43,116 bases of DNA from Bacillota bacterium (lineage in GTDB: Bacteria; Bacillota; Sulfobacillia; JAJZIM01), in NCBI GenBank assembly GCA_021810565.1, contig JAJZIM010000023.1, positions 1 to 43,116 on the forward strand. The letters are read 5' to 3'. The notes beneath the pieces are model-generated. The model was not told where the DNA came from. It saw only the letters and a list, made by a program, of their open reading frames with translations, and did not search any database. Below, one piece after another: positions 1 through 8,173 of the stretch (position 1 is its first letter; each line of letters opens with the position of its first letter). A program made the translations under genes and the position numbers.

Positions 1-300
1 CCTGGATGCGAAACTCCAAGGCGCCAGGGTTGACCCTCGCATCCCCTGGTTGGGGAGCCGGCGGTTGCGCTTCAGGTTCCATTAAGTACCATGAAGTGTA
101 TACTCGATCGGGGGTGAATTATTGCTGTAGCCCAGGAAAAGCGAGGTGTTCAGCTCCGCAAGGAACACTTAACGGGATTCATAAGCCTTGCGATGCGTTT
201 AGCTCCGCCATCCTTTTGCTGGCTCCCGGCAGCTTATAATATCTAATGTACTCTATCTTGTAGCGTTAACCCCATTAACTACTAAATGGCTTGGTGACGA
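1..300. other. Left-edge region without a recognisable gene
   Basis: No open frame here resembles a known protein. An 8-bp inverted repeat (GGATGCGA at 4-11, TCGCATCC at 37-44) is visible, and there are isolated -10-like hexamers (TATACT at 99-104, TATAAT at 235-240) without a convincing -35 partner. An imperfect hairpin AGGTGTTC/GAACACTT sits around 145-170. The stretch is more AT-rich than the rest and ends at a truncated protease copy, so it may be rearranged DNA. Confidence 0.4.
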
Positions 301-307
301 CCATGGG

Positions 308-512
308 TTGGCAGCGGTCGGGTTCTTGATCCCCCAATTGGCGATGGCCAACCTGGCCCTGGCCGCAGGCACTCCCAAGGCGGTGGCGGCCCTGCAAACC
401 CGACCGCCGGTGCCGATCCTGGATGCGGCGGTTTGCCCCCAGACCACCGGCTCCACCCACTGCGCCACGGCAACGGCCTTCTACGTGCGGCCGGGACACC
501 GCGTTTTTTCAG
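308..512 (+). pseudogene. Truncated copy of the downstream secreted protease
   Basis: From the TTG at 308 the frame reads a signal peptide and early mature region that matches the intact protease at 844-1048 almost residue for residue: the PQLAMANLALAAG signal region, the DAAVCPQT segment and the CATATAFYVR segment. After about 512 the similarity stops, before the catalytic histidine, and the frame continues into unrelated sequence to a stop at 626-628. No good ribosome binding site precedes it and it has no riboswitch of its own. It is best read as the remnant of a partial tandem duplication. Catalytic Asp and Ser regions are missing, so it cannot be an active enzyme. Confidence 0.75.
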
Positions 513-601
513 CGCGGATGGACGGCTCCCCCGGGCCTAATAATACCCGCACCCGAAACCTGGCGGCCCCAGGAAACCGGTTCTTATCGGGAAACCCTCA
601 A

Positions 602-632
602 CTTTTTTCGGCGTCTTTTCGATATTAATAAT
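602..632 (+). promoter_or_regulatory. Possible promoter of the c-di-GMP riboswitch transcript
   Basis: An AT-rich patch directly in front of the riboswitch contains a -10-like TATTAA at 623-628, which would put the transcription start a few bases before the first paired riboswitch base (639). The T-rich run at 603-608 is the only -35 candidate and is poor. Position relative to the riboswitch is the main support. Confidence 0.3.
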
Positions 633-638
633 GGGAAG

Positions 639-724
639 CACCGCTAAGGGCAAACGCCGTGAAAGCGGCGGACGCAAAGCCACGGGTCTAAAGCCTACGG
701 GCCATGACAGCCGGGTTGCCGGTG
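639..724 (+). promoter_or_regulatory. Class I cyclic-di-GMP riboswitch (GEMM-I)
   Basis: The conserved GEMM-I core is present in order: AGGGCAAA at 647-654, a helix capped by a GAAA tetraloop at 661-664, GACGCAAAGCC at 671-681, then the second helix with the GGUCUAAAGCC-like receptor side and CCGGGUUGCCGG near 711-722. The closing helix P1 is CACCG (639-643) with CGGTG (720-724). The element senses the second messenger c-di-GMP in the 5' leader RNA. An intrinsic terminator follows at 746-781 and a secreted protease gene at 824, so it most likely acts as a transcriptional switch on that gene. Confidence 0.93.
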
Positions 725-745
725 TGGAGCAATAACCTCTCCACA

Positions 746-781
746 CGCTCCTTGGCGCTTATGCTGAGGAGTGCTTTTTTT
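746..781 (+). terminator. Riboswitch-linked intrinsic terminator
   Basis: CGCTCCT (746-752) pairs with AGGAGTG (767-773), followed by a run of seven T (775-781). Just upstream, GTGTGGAG (722-729) can pair with CTCCACAC (739-746); that hairpin uses the 3' strand of riboswitch P1 and touches the first base of the terminator stem, so it is a candidate alternative structure. Ligand-stabilised P1 would remove it. This arrangement suggests, but does not prove, an OFF switch. Confidence 0.8.
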
Positions 782-823
782 GCCGGTCGTCGCCCCAGCG
801 GGCCCCGGAGGGGGGCGTACGAC

Positions 824-1555
824 ATGGCGCGGTGGATGAGGTTTTTGGCAGCGGTTTGGTTCCTGGTCCCCCAATTGGCAATGGCCAACCTGGCCCTGGC
901 CGCAGGCGCTCCCAAGGCGGTGGCGGCCCTGCAGGCCCGGCCGCCGCTGCAGATCCTGGATGCGGCGGTCTGCCCCCAGACCCCCGGCTCCACCTACTGT
1001 GCCACCGCCACGGCCTTCTACGTGCGGCTGGGACACCGCCGGGTGGTGCTTCTGCCCTACCACGCCTTCGCCGCCGTGGGCGCGGAGACCCAGGCCGCCG
1101 TGCTCTTGGTGGGCAACGACGGACGCTGGTTCAGCTCGGGTGCCCGGGTGGTGGCCGCGGATCCAACTGACGATTTGGTCGCCCTGGAGCCGCCCGGGTT
1201 CCTGCGTGGCGTGACCCCGCTGCAGCTGGCCCGGAAGGTTGCGGTCGGCGAAACCCTGGCCGGCATCTCCAGCGGCTACGGAGTGCGCGGCGCCTTCGCA
1301 GGGCGCGTGAACTACGCCGGCCCGGTGCGGGAAAGCGACGGACCGGGCGAAGCACCCTGGAGTCTGACCTTCCAAGGCAACTTGGCGGCCATCACCTGGG
1401 GCAAGGTGGTCCCCGGCGACAGCGGCACCCCCTTGTTGGACCCGCACGGACGCGTGGCGGGGGAAACCGTAGCGGCCGCATCGTCCAGCTTCGCCTTGGT
1501 ACCGGTAGGCACGCTACGCACCTTCCTGGCCGGCCTTCCGGACCGCACCCCTTGA
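824..1555 (+). CDS. Secreted trypsin-like serine protease under c-di-GMP control
   Basis: The 243-residue product starts with a signal peptide (basic MARWMRF, hydrophobic core, likely cleavage after ALAAG near residue 28). The mature part carries a chymotrypsin-fold catalytic triad: His80 in LPYHAF, Asp116/117 in PTDDL and Ser200 in the GDSGTP motif. Cys50 and Cys59 could form a disulfide outside the cell. The start at ATG 824 is chosen because GGAGGGGGG lies about 8 bases upstream and the signal peptide begins there; the longer frame from 704 would begin inside the riboswitch. An in-frame ATG at 836 is possible. Known precedent: in Clostridioides difficile a secreted protease is repressed by a c-di-GMP-I riboswitch. 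The substrate is unknown. Confidence 0.85.
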   Translation: MARWMRFLAAVWFLVPQLAMANLALAAGAPKAVAALQARPPLQILDAAVCPQTPGSTYCATATAFYVRLGHRRVVLLPYHAFAAVGAETQAAVLLVGNDGRWFSSGARVVAADPTDDLVALEPPGFLRGVTPLQLARKVAVGETLAGISSGYGVRGAFAGRVNYAGPVRESDGPGEAPWSLTFQGNLAAITWGKVVPGDSGTPLLDPHGRVAGETVAAASSSFALVPVGTLRTFLAGLPDRTP

Positions 1556-1873
1556 GGGCTCATGCCCCTGCGCGGCTTGCCGCCCCACCCGCCGCCCGAG
1601 GGGCCAAACCTTGGCGGACAGGGGCCGGCGCAAAGCTCGGCCGGCCCGCTGGTTCATGCCTTCTTCCCACCCGGCCGGAGCGCGTCTAGACCTCCTCTTG
1701 GAAGCCTTCCGGCCCGGCCTGGATCCCCAAGCCCCCCGGGCCAGCCGGAAAACGGCGTGGCTCAGCCGCGCCGCCGGCCGGTCGGAAGAGGCCCCGGCCC
1801 GGCCCCTGGCGCACGTCGAAAGTGCCCCAGCCCGCCGCACAAGCGCCTGCGGCCACCGGTCATGAACCGCCGC
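1556..1873. other. Intergenic gap between convergent protease and polC
   Basis: This stretch lies between the 3' ends of the protease (plus) and polC (minus). Open frames exist on both strands but they are arginine/proline-rich with no family features, as expected of GC-rich non-coding sequence. No clear U-tract terminator was seen for either gene. Confidence 0.4.
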
Positions 1874-4800
1874 TCAAAACAGGGTCAGCTGCTCCGTGGC
1901 GGGCAGGTCCCGCAGGCAACCGTGCCGCTCCAGAAGCTCGATCACCGTCTTGGACACCCGCGCCCTGGCCTTCAGATCCCGCAGCGAGTCGAAGGGCTCG
2001 GCCTCCCGGGCCTCCACGATGCTGCGCGCCGCCGCCAGGCCCAGCCCCGGCAGGGCCACGAAGGGCGGCAAGAGCCCCGCCTCGGTCACCTGGAAATCCT
2101 CGGCCGCCGAGCGCGCCAGATCCACCGGCAAGAAGCGCACCCCCCGGGCCCAGGCCTCCCTCGCCACCTCCAGAGCGGGGACCAGGCCGCGCTCCTTGGG
2201 GGAGGCCTCGTTCCCCTTCTCCTCGATCTCCCGCAGGCGGGCCGCCACCGCCTGGCCACCCCGGCACAGCACCCCCGCGTCCACCTCGTCACCGTGGATG
2301 CTGAAATAAGCGGCGTAGAAGGCCTTGGGGTGATGCAGCTTGTAGTAGGCGATGCGCACGGCCATCATCACGTAGGCCACGGCGTGGGCCTTGGGAAACA
2401 TGTACTTGATCTTCCGGCACGACTCCAGGTACCACTCCGGCACTGCCTTCCCGCGCATCTCCGCCTCGTCCTCCGGCTCCAGCCCCCGGCCCTTCCGGAC
2501 CCGCTCCATGATCTGAAAGGCCCGGGCCGGCTCCACTCCCCGGCGCAGCAGGTAGGTCATGATGTCGTCCCGGGTGGCGATCACCTCCGAGAGGCTCTTC
2601 CCGGCGCGCACCAGGTCCTGGGCGTTGCCGGCCCACACGTCGGTGCCGTGGGACAGCCCGGAGATGCGCACCAGCTCGCTGAAGGCGCGGGGTTTGGCCT
2701 CCGTCAGCATCTGACGCACGAAGCGGGTGCCGAACTCGGGGATCCCCAGCGTGCCCACCTCGGTGCCGATGTCCGCCGCCTTCACCCCCAAGCCCCCCAG
2801 CCCGGAGAAGAGCGCCAGGGTGTCCGGGTCGTCGCAGGGCACCGCTCGAGGCGCCACCCCGGTATAATCCTGCAAGAGCCGCATCACCGTGGGATCGTCG
2901 TGTCCCAGAAGGTCCAGCTTCAAAAGGCGGCTGGAGATGGCATGGTAGTCGAAATGGGTGGTGATGGTGCCCGTCGTGCGGTCGTTGGCCGGGTGTTGCA
3001 GCGGGGTGAAGCGGTGCACGTCCAAGGAGCGGGGCACCACCATCAGGCCCCCGGGATGCTGGCCGGTGGTGCGCCGCACCCCGGTCACCCCCGCCGCCAG
3101 CTGGGACACCCGGGCCTCCCGGAAGGGGCGCCCGGTGCGCTCCAGATAACCCTTGGCCAGGCCGTAGGCGGTGCGCTCCGCCACCGTGGCGATGGTGCCG
3201 GCCCGAAAGACGCAGTCCTTGCCCAAAAGCTCCTCGGCGTAGCGGTGGATGAGGCCCTGGCAGCGCCCGGAGAAATTCAGGTCGATGTCCGGCACCTTGT
3301 CACCGGCGAACCCCAAAAAGGTCTCGAAGGGGATGTCGTGGCCGTCCCGCTCCATGGGGGTGCCGCACTCCGGGCACGGGGCCGGCGGCAGGTCGAAACC
3401 GGAGCCCGCCCCCGCCTCCTCCACGAAGCGGGTGTGGCGGCAGGAGGGACACCGGTAATGGGGAGGCAGGGGGTTCACCTCGGTGATCCCGCACAGGGTG
3501 GCCACCAGGGAGGAACCCACGGAACCCCGGGAACCCACCAGGAAGCCCTCCGCCTGGGAACGCAGCACCAACTGGCGGGCGATCAGGTAGATGCCCGCGT
3601 AGCCGTGACCCAGGACGGCCTCCAACTCCCGGGTGAGCCGCGTCGCCACCAAAGGCGGCAGCGGGTCGCCGTAGCGGCGGCGGGCCTCCTCCTGGGCGGT
3701 GCGGCGGATCTCCTCGACCGCTCCCTCCAACTCGGGGGCGAAGATCCCGTCAGGGACGGGACTGACCTCCGCCACCTGCGCCGCGATGCGCCGCGGCGCG
3801 TCCACCACCACCTGCCGTGCCGTGTCCTCCCCCAGGAAGGACAGCTCCTCCAGCATCTCCTGGGTGGTCCGCAGGTGGCACCCACCGTCGCCCTCGGCCT
3901 CCCCTCCTTGGGCCGCCTGCAGCACCCGCCTAAACTCCCGCTCCCCCGGCTCCAGGTGGTGGACGTCCCCGGTGGCCACCACCGGCCGTCCCGTGCGCCG
4001 CCCCAACTCCACGATGCGGGCGACCACCTGCCGCAATTCCTCCTCGGTCACCACGCCGCGCTCCACCAGGTGGGCGTGCACGGCGGGCGGGTGGACCTCC
4101 AGGTAGTCGTAGAACTCGGCCAGGGACGCCAGCTCCTCCGGATCGGCGCCCCGCAGCACCGCCTGGTACACCTCTCCCGCGGCGCATCCCGAGCCGATCA
4201 GGAAATGCGCACGCCGGGACCCAAGCTCACTTTTGAGCACCCGCGGCACCCGGTGGAAATGCTCCAGGTGGGAGCGGGTCACCAGCCGATACAGTTCCTC
4301 CAGTCCCTCCTGATCGCGCACCAGCACCACGGCGTGGTAGGGGTGCAGGGCGGTAGGCGCGATGCGCCGCCCCAGCTCGTTCAGCTGCGCCGCGTCGTTG
4401 CACCCGGCGCGCTCCAGGAGCCGGCCCAGAACCTGCGCCGTGGTCAGGGCGTCGTCCAGCGCCCGGTGCTCGCGCTCCTGAGGCACCTCCAGGGCCCGGG
4501 CCACCGCCCCCAGCCGATGACTCTTGAGGTGGGGCAACACCGCCCGGGACAAGAGCAGGGTGTCCAACACCGGCTGGTCCGGGCGCCACCCCAAGAGGCG
4601 CTCCCCCGCCGTCCCCAGAAAGCCCAGGTCGAAAGGGGCGTTGTGGGCGGCCAGTACCGCGTCGCCCGCGAACTCGCGAAACTCCCTCAGGACCGCCTCG
4701 GCCGGCGGGGCGTCCTGCAACATCTCGGGGGTGATCCCCGTGAGGGCCGCCACCTCGGGAGGGATGTCCCGACCGGGCCGCACGAAACGGTGCAGGGTGT

Positions 4801-5980
4801 CCTGCACCCGTCCCCCCTCCCAGCGCACCGCCCCCAGCTCCAAGAGCTCGTGCCCCACCGCCGACAGCCCCGTGGTCTCCACGTCCACCACCACGAAGCT
4901 CTCCTCGCCCAAGGGGCGCGATCGGGGGCGGCGCACCAGGGGAGCCAAGTCGTCCACCAGATAGGCCTCCAGCCCCAGGATCACCCGCACTCCGTGGCGG
5001 CGCCCCGCGGCGTAGGCTTCGGGAAAGGCCTGCACCCCCCCGTGGTCGGTGACCGCCAGGGCCGGGTGCCCGAAGGCGGCCGCCAGGCGCACCGCCTCCT
5101 CCACCCCCACCACCGAGTCCATGGGCGACATGCGGGTGTGCAGGTGCAGCTCCACCCGCCGCTCGGCCGCCTCGTCCCGCCGACCTTCGCAAGACAGCCG
5201 CGTGACGTCCTGCGCCGCCAGCACCGGCTCCCCGCCCTCGTCCAACTCCAGCCGGCCCCGCAGCGCCAGGAAGTCGCCCGCTGTGATCTGCGGCGCCCTC
5301 CCCCGGCGGGCCAAAAAGCGCACCCGCAGGGCGTCCGTGTCGTCCGCCAACTCCAGCAGCAACAGCTCGCCGCCCCGGCGCGTCTCCCGCCGCTCCACCC
5401 TAAACACGCGGCCACGCACCGCCAGGCGCTCCCGCGGCGCGCCGGCCTCGGCCAGGGGCACGGGGCGCTCCCGGAAGGAGCGTCCCGCCAGGACCTCGGC
5501 GCTTTCCTCCGAGCGCTCCCGGGTGTGGGCGCGGGCGAAGCGGCGCGCCTCCTCCTGGGCGGCCGGTGGGGGCGGCTGGTCCGGCCGCGCCTCCACCGAA
5601 AGCGGCGCGTCGCCCGCCAGGGCGAGCCAGACCCGCCCCAGCCGGTCGGCCGTCTCCCCCTCGGCCAGCCGCGCCTGCTGCTCCGCCGACACCTGGAGCC
5701 GAAAGCCCCCCTCGCCTAGCGGCGACAACTGCGCCCCGGCCAACAGCTGCGCCCCCAGCTCCCGGCGCAGGCCGCCCAAGAGGGCCTCGGCGCTAACCAC
5801 CACCCGCACCTCGGCCAGACCCGGCACCGCGTCCCGCAGCTCCCCGGCCAGGGCCTCGCGCTCGGCGGGCTCCACCGCCGCGGCCACCTCCAGCCGCCAG
5901 CCCTGGCTTTGGGGATCCACCAGGATGCGCTTAAGGCCCATGCGGCGCAGGATCTCCCGGGCTTGCGGTGAAATTTGCAT
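1874..5980 (-). CDS. polC: DNA polymerase III alpha subunit, Gram-positive PolC type
   Basis: A 1368-residue replicative polymerase with the PolC layout: N-terminal and OB-fold region (about 1-270), first half of the PHP domain at about 276-345 (ELHLHTRMSPMDS), an inserted DEDDh 3'-5' exonuclease starting near 363 (Asp366 and Glu368 in VDVETTG), the rest of PHP, a Cys4 zinc site (CPSC and CPEC) and the palm motif PDIDLNFSG near residue 895. It is slightly shorter than Bacillus PolC (1437). The ATG at 5980 overlaps the stop of the upstream glycosyltransferase (TGATG), implying translational coupling. It is the last gene of the rpsB operon. It copies the chromosome with proofreading by its own exonuclease. 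Confidence 0.97.
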   Translation of the reverse strand: MQISPQAREILRRMGLKRILVDPQSQGWRLEVAAAVEPAEREALAGELRDAVPGLAEVRVVVSAEALLGGLRRELGAQLLAGAQLSPLGEGGFRLQVSAEQQARLAEGETADRLGRVWLALAGDAPLSVEARPDQPPPPAAQEEARRFARAHTRERSEESAEVLAGRSFRERPVPLAEAGAPRERLAVRGRVFRVERRETRRGGELLLLELADDTDALRVRFLARRGRAPQITAGDFLALRGRLELDEGGEPVLAAQDVTRLSCEGRRDEAAERRVELHLHTRMSPMDSVVGVEEAVRLAAAFGHPALAVTDHGGVQAFPEAYAAGRRHGVRVILGLEAYLVDDLAPLVRRPRSRPLGEESFVVVDVETTGLSAVGHELLELGAVRWEGGRVQDTLHRFVRPGRDIPPEVAALTGITPEMLQDAPPAEAVLREFREFAGDAVLAAHNAPFDLGFLGTAGERLLGWRPDQPVLDTLLLSRAVLPHLKSHRLGAVARALEVPQEREHRALDDALTTAQVLGRLLERAGCNDAAQLNELGRRIAPTALHPYHAVVLVRDQEGLEELYRLVTRSHLEHFHRVPRVLKSELGSRRAHFLIGSGCAAGEVYQAVLRGADPEELASLAEFYDYLEVHPPAVHAHLVERGVVTEEELRQVVARIVELGRRTGRPVVATGDVHHLEPGEREFRRVLQAAQGGEAEGDGGCHLRTTQEMLEELSFLGEDTARQVVVDAPRRIAAQVAEVSPVPDGIFAPELEGAVEEIRRTAQEEARRRYGDPLPPLVATRLTRELEAVLGHGYAGIYLIARQLVLRSQAEGFLVGSRGSVGSSLVATLCGITEVNPLPPHYRCPSCRHTRFVEEAGAGSGFDLPPAPCPECGTPMERDGHDIPFETFLGFAGDKVPDIDLNFSGRCQGLIHRYAEELLGKDCVFRAGTIATVAERTAYGLAKGYLERTGRPFREARVSQLAAGVTGVRRTTGQHPGGLMVVPRSLDVHRFTPLQHPANDRTTGTITTHFDYHAISSRLLKLDLLGHDDPTVMRLLQDYTGVAPRAVPCDDPDTLALFSGLGGLGVKAADIGTEVGTLGIPEFGTRFVRQMLTEAKPRAFSELVRISGLSHGTDVWAGNAQDLVRAGKSLSEVIATRDDIMTYLLRRGVEPARAFQIMERVRKGRGLEPEDEAEMRGKAVPEWYLESCRKIKYMFPKAHAVAYVMMAVRIAYYKLHHPKAFYAAYFSIHGDEVDAGVLCRGGQAVAARLREIEEKGNEASPKERGLVPALEVAREAWARGVRFLPVDLARSAAEDFQVTEAGLLPPFVALPGLGLAAARSIVEAREAEPFDSLRDLKARARVSKTVIELLERHGCLRDLPATEQLTLF

Positions 5981-6654
5981 CAGTCTTTGGGGAGGTACTT
6001 GGCGATCTCCCAATACATCTTCATCCGCGCCACGAAGCCCTTGACCAGGCCCAGTTTCTCCTCCTTCATCACGTGGGTCATGTCCGTCAGGGCCACCTCC
6101 GCCCAGCGGGCGCCCCGCCGCTTGAAGAAGCGGGTCAGGGCCACCTCCGCCCCGAAGCGGGACAGGTCCAGATCGAAGAGGGATTCCAGCACATGACGGC
6201 GCACCGCCCGCTGCCCCGACAGGTAGGGAGCCATGGCCTGGGACAGGTCGGTGATGGGCCTCCCGCCGTCGAACACCCCCACCGACATGTCCACCTCTCC
6301 CTGCAGCACCGGCCGCAAAAGGTCCCGCACGTGCTCCGGCTTCAGCCCCATGAGGTCCGCGTCCAAGAAGAGCACCACGTCGGCGAAGGTGGCCTTGACT
6401 CCCGCCTGCATGGCTCCGCCCTTGCCCCGGTTGGGCTGCAGCTCCAGCACCCGGGCCCGATGCTCCTTGGCCACCTGCACCGTTCCGTCGGTGGAACCGT
6501 CGCTGACCACCAGGATGTCGTCGATGAGCTCCACCTGGTGCAGCACATCCAACACGGCGCCCAGGGTCTTCTCCTCGTTGTAGGCGGGGATCACCACCGA
6601 CACCTTGGTCCTGCGCTTGCTGCCCGCCTTGGGGGCTGTTTGTTCCTGCATCAT
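5980..6654 (-). CDS. Family 2 glycosyltransferase (DPM1/GT2-like)
   Basis: About 224 residues with the GT-A nucleotide-sugar fold: the opening KVSVVIPAYNEE strand, VSDGSTDGT, NRGKGGAM and the metal-binding LDADLMG motif. It lacks the long membrane tail of some dolichol-phosphate mannosyltransferase relatives. Such enzymes move a sugar from a nucleotide donor to a lipid phosphate or similar acceptor; the acceptor here is not known. It sits between proS and polC in the same operon and its stop overlaps the polC start. The start is uncertain: tandem ATGs at 6654/6651 lack a good site, a GTG lies at 6666, and a strong GAGGAGGA is farther upstream around 6686. Confidence 0.8.
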   Translation of the reverse strand: MMQEQTAPKAGSKRRTKVSVVIPAYNEEKTLGAVLDVLHQVELIDDILVVSDGSTDGTVQVAKEHRARVLELQPNRGKGGAMQAGVKATFADVVLFLDADLMGLKPEHVRDLLRPVLQGEVDMSVGVFDGGRPITDLSQAMAPYLSGQRAVRRHVLESLFDLDLSRFGAEVALTRFFKRRGARWAEVALTDMTHVMKEEKLGLVKGFVARMKMYWEIAKYLPKD

Positions 6655-6742
6655 GCCAGTGTCCACGGCGCCGGAATGCGCCCATTCCTCCTCTGCCCCA
6701 GGTGTGTAGCGGTTCGAGGGTAGCGCCCCTCCCGCCGGGCCG

Positions 6743-8173
6743 TCAGTAGGCCCGGGCATAGTATACCGTATGTGCCGCCGCCTTGCCGCATACGACACAG
6801 GCCGCCGAGCGGGCCGCGGGCGCGAAGGGGATGTTGCGGGCGGTGGCCCCGGTGGCCTCCTTGACCGCGGCCTCACATGCGTCGTCCCCGCACCACCCGG
6901 CGATGAACATGCCCCGGCGCTCCTCCAGCCGGAAGCGCAGCTGGTCCAGGTTGTCCACCGGCCAAGTCCGCTCCTGGAGAAAATTCCGCGCCCGCTCCTT
7001 TATTCCTGCCTGCACCGCCGACGACATCTGAGCCATGGCCCGGGGCAGGGCCTCCTGGTCCACCGGCACCTTCTCCCCCGTGTCGCGGCGCACCAGCACC
7101 GCCTTGCCCTGCTCCAGGTCCCGGGGACCCAGCTCGATGCGCAACGGCACCCCGCGCATCTCCCAGTCGTTGTACTTCCACCCCGGGGTGTACTCGTCCC
7201 GGTCGTCCAGGTGCACCCCCTCCAAGGCCGCCGCCAGCTGCCGCGCGCGCCCCAGCACCGCCTCCCGGGCGCGCTCCGGTGCGATGGGCACCAGCACCGC
7301 GGGGACCGGAGCGATCCGGGGCGGCAGCACCAGCCCCCGGTCGTCGCCGTGCACCATGATCAGGGCGCCGATGAGGCGAGTGCTCACCCCCCAGGAGCTT
7401 TGCCAGACGTGCTTTAGTTGGCCGTCCCGGTCCAGGAAGCTGATGTCGAAGGGCCGGGAGAAGTTCTGACCCAGGTCGTGGGAGGTGCCGGCCTGCAGCG
7501 CCCGGCCGTCCCCCATCAGCGCCTCCACCGAGTAGCTGTGCGCCGCCCCGGCGAATTTCTCCGAGGGGGTCTTCTCCCCTGCGATTACCGGGATCCCCAG
7601 GTCCTCCTCCAGGAAGTCCCGATAGATCTCCAGCATGCGCAGGGCCTCCTCCCGGGCCTCCTCCTCCCTGGCGTGGGCCGTATGGCCCTCCTGCCACAGG
7701 AACTCCGTGGTGCGCAGGAAGGGACGGGTGGCCTTCTCCCAGCGCACTACGTTGCACCATTGGTTGATCAGCACCGGCAGGTCGCGGTAGGAGTGGATCC
7801 ATTTCGCGTACATGGAACAGATCATGGTCTCGGAGGTGGGCCGCACCGCCAGGGGTTCCGCCAGCTCCTCCCCGCCGCCCCGGGTCACCCAGGCCAGCTC
7901 CGGGGCGAACCCCTCCACGTGCTCGGACTCCCGCTCCAGAAAGCCGCGGGGGATGAACAGGGGGAAGTAGGCGTTCTCGTGCCCGGTCTCCTTGAAGCGC
8001 CGGTCCAGGATCGCCTGGATCTTCTCCCAGACGGCGAACCCGTAGGGGCGGATCACCATGCAACCGCGCACCGGCGCGTAGTCGGCCAACTCGGCCTTCA
8101 GCACGCAATCCACGTACCACTGGGAATAGTCCTCAGCGCGCGGCGTGATCTCCTTGACGAATTCCTCGGCCAT
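6743..8173 (-). CDS. proS: Prolyl-tRNA synthetase, archaeal/eukaryote-like type
   Basis: A 476-residue class II synthetase charging tRNA-Pro. Motif 1 lies around RGCMVIRPYGFAVWEKI, motif 2 around VVRWEKATRPFLRTTEF and motif 3 around HGDDRGLVLPPRIAP. It has no INS editing insertion and ends in a C-terminal domain with cysteines (GWCGDDAC, CVVCG) and a terminal tyrosine, the type found in archaea, eukaryotes and several thermophilic or high-GC Firmicutes. The ATG at 8173 is preceded by GAGGAGGAG. The first 41 bases overlap the end of ispG. Confidence 0.95.
   Translation of the reverse strand: MAEEFVKEITPRAEDYSQWYVDCVLKAELADYAPVRGCMVIRPYGFAVWEKIQAILDRRFKETGHENAYFPLFIPRGFLERESEHVEGFAPELAWVTRGGGEELAEPLAVRPTSETMICSMYAKWIHSYRDLPVLINQWCNVVRWEKATRPFLRTTEFLWQEGHTAHAREEEAREEALRMLEIYRDFLEEDLGIPVIAGEKTPSEKFAGAAHSYSVEALMGDGRALQAGTSHDLGQNFSRPFDISFLDRDGQLKHVWQSSWGVSTRLIGALIMVHGDDRGLVLPPRIAPVPAVLVPIAPERAREAVLGRARQLAAALEGVHLDDRDEYTPGWKYNDWEMRGVPLRIELGPRDLEQGKAVLVRRDTGEKVPVDQEALPRAMAQMSSAVQAGIKERARNFLQERTWPVDNLDQLRFRLEERRGMFIAGWCGDDACEAAVKEATGATARNIPFAPAARSAACVVCGKAAAHTVYYARAY

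Noticed and set aside
235-240. TATAAT as a promoter for the truncated protease copy
   Set aside because: No usable -35 at 16-18 bases, and the downstream frame has no ribosome site.
704-823. Upstream extension of the protease frame
   Set aside because: Its ATG is inside the riboswitch and the frame crosses the terminator; the signal peptide and ribosome site fit ATG 824.
1562-5719. Plus-strand 1385-codon open frame
   Set aside because: It lies antisense to polC, is rich in His/Pro/Gln/Arg and has no domain; long antisense frames are common opposite GC-rich genes.
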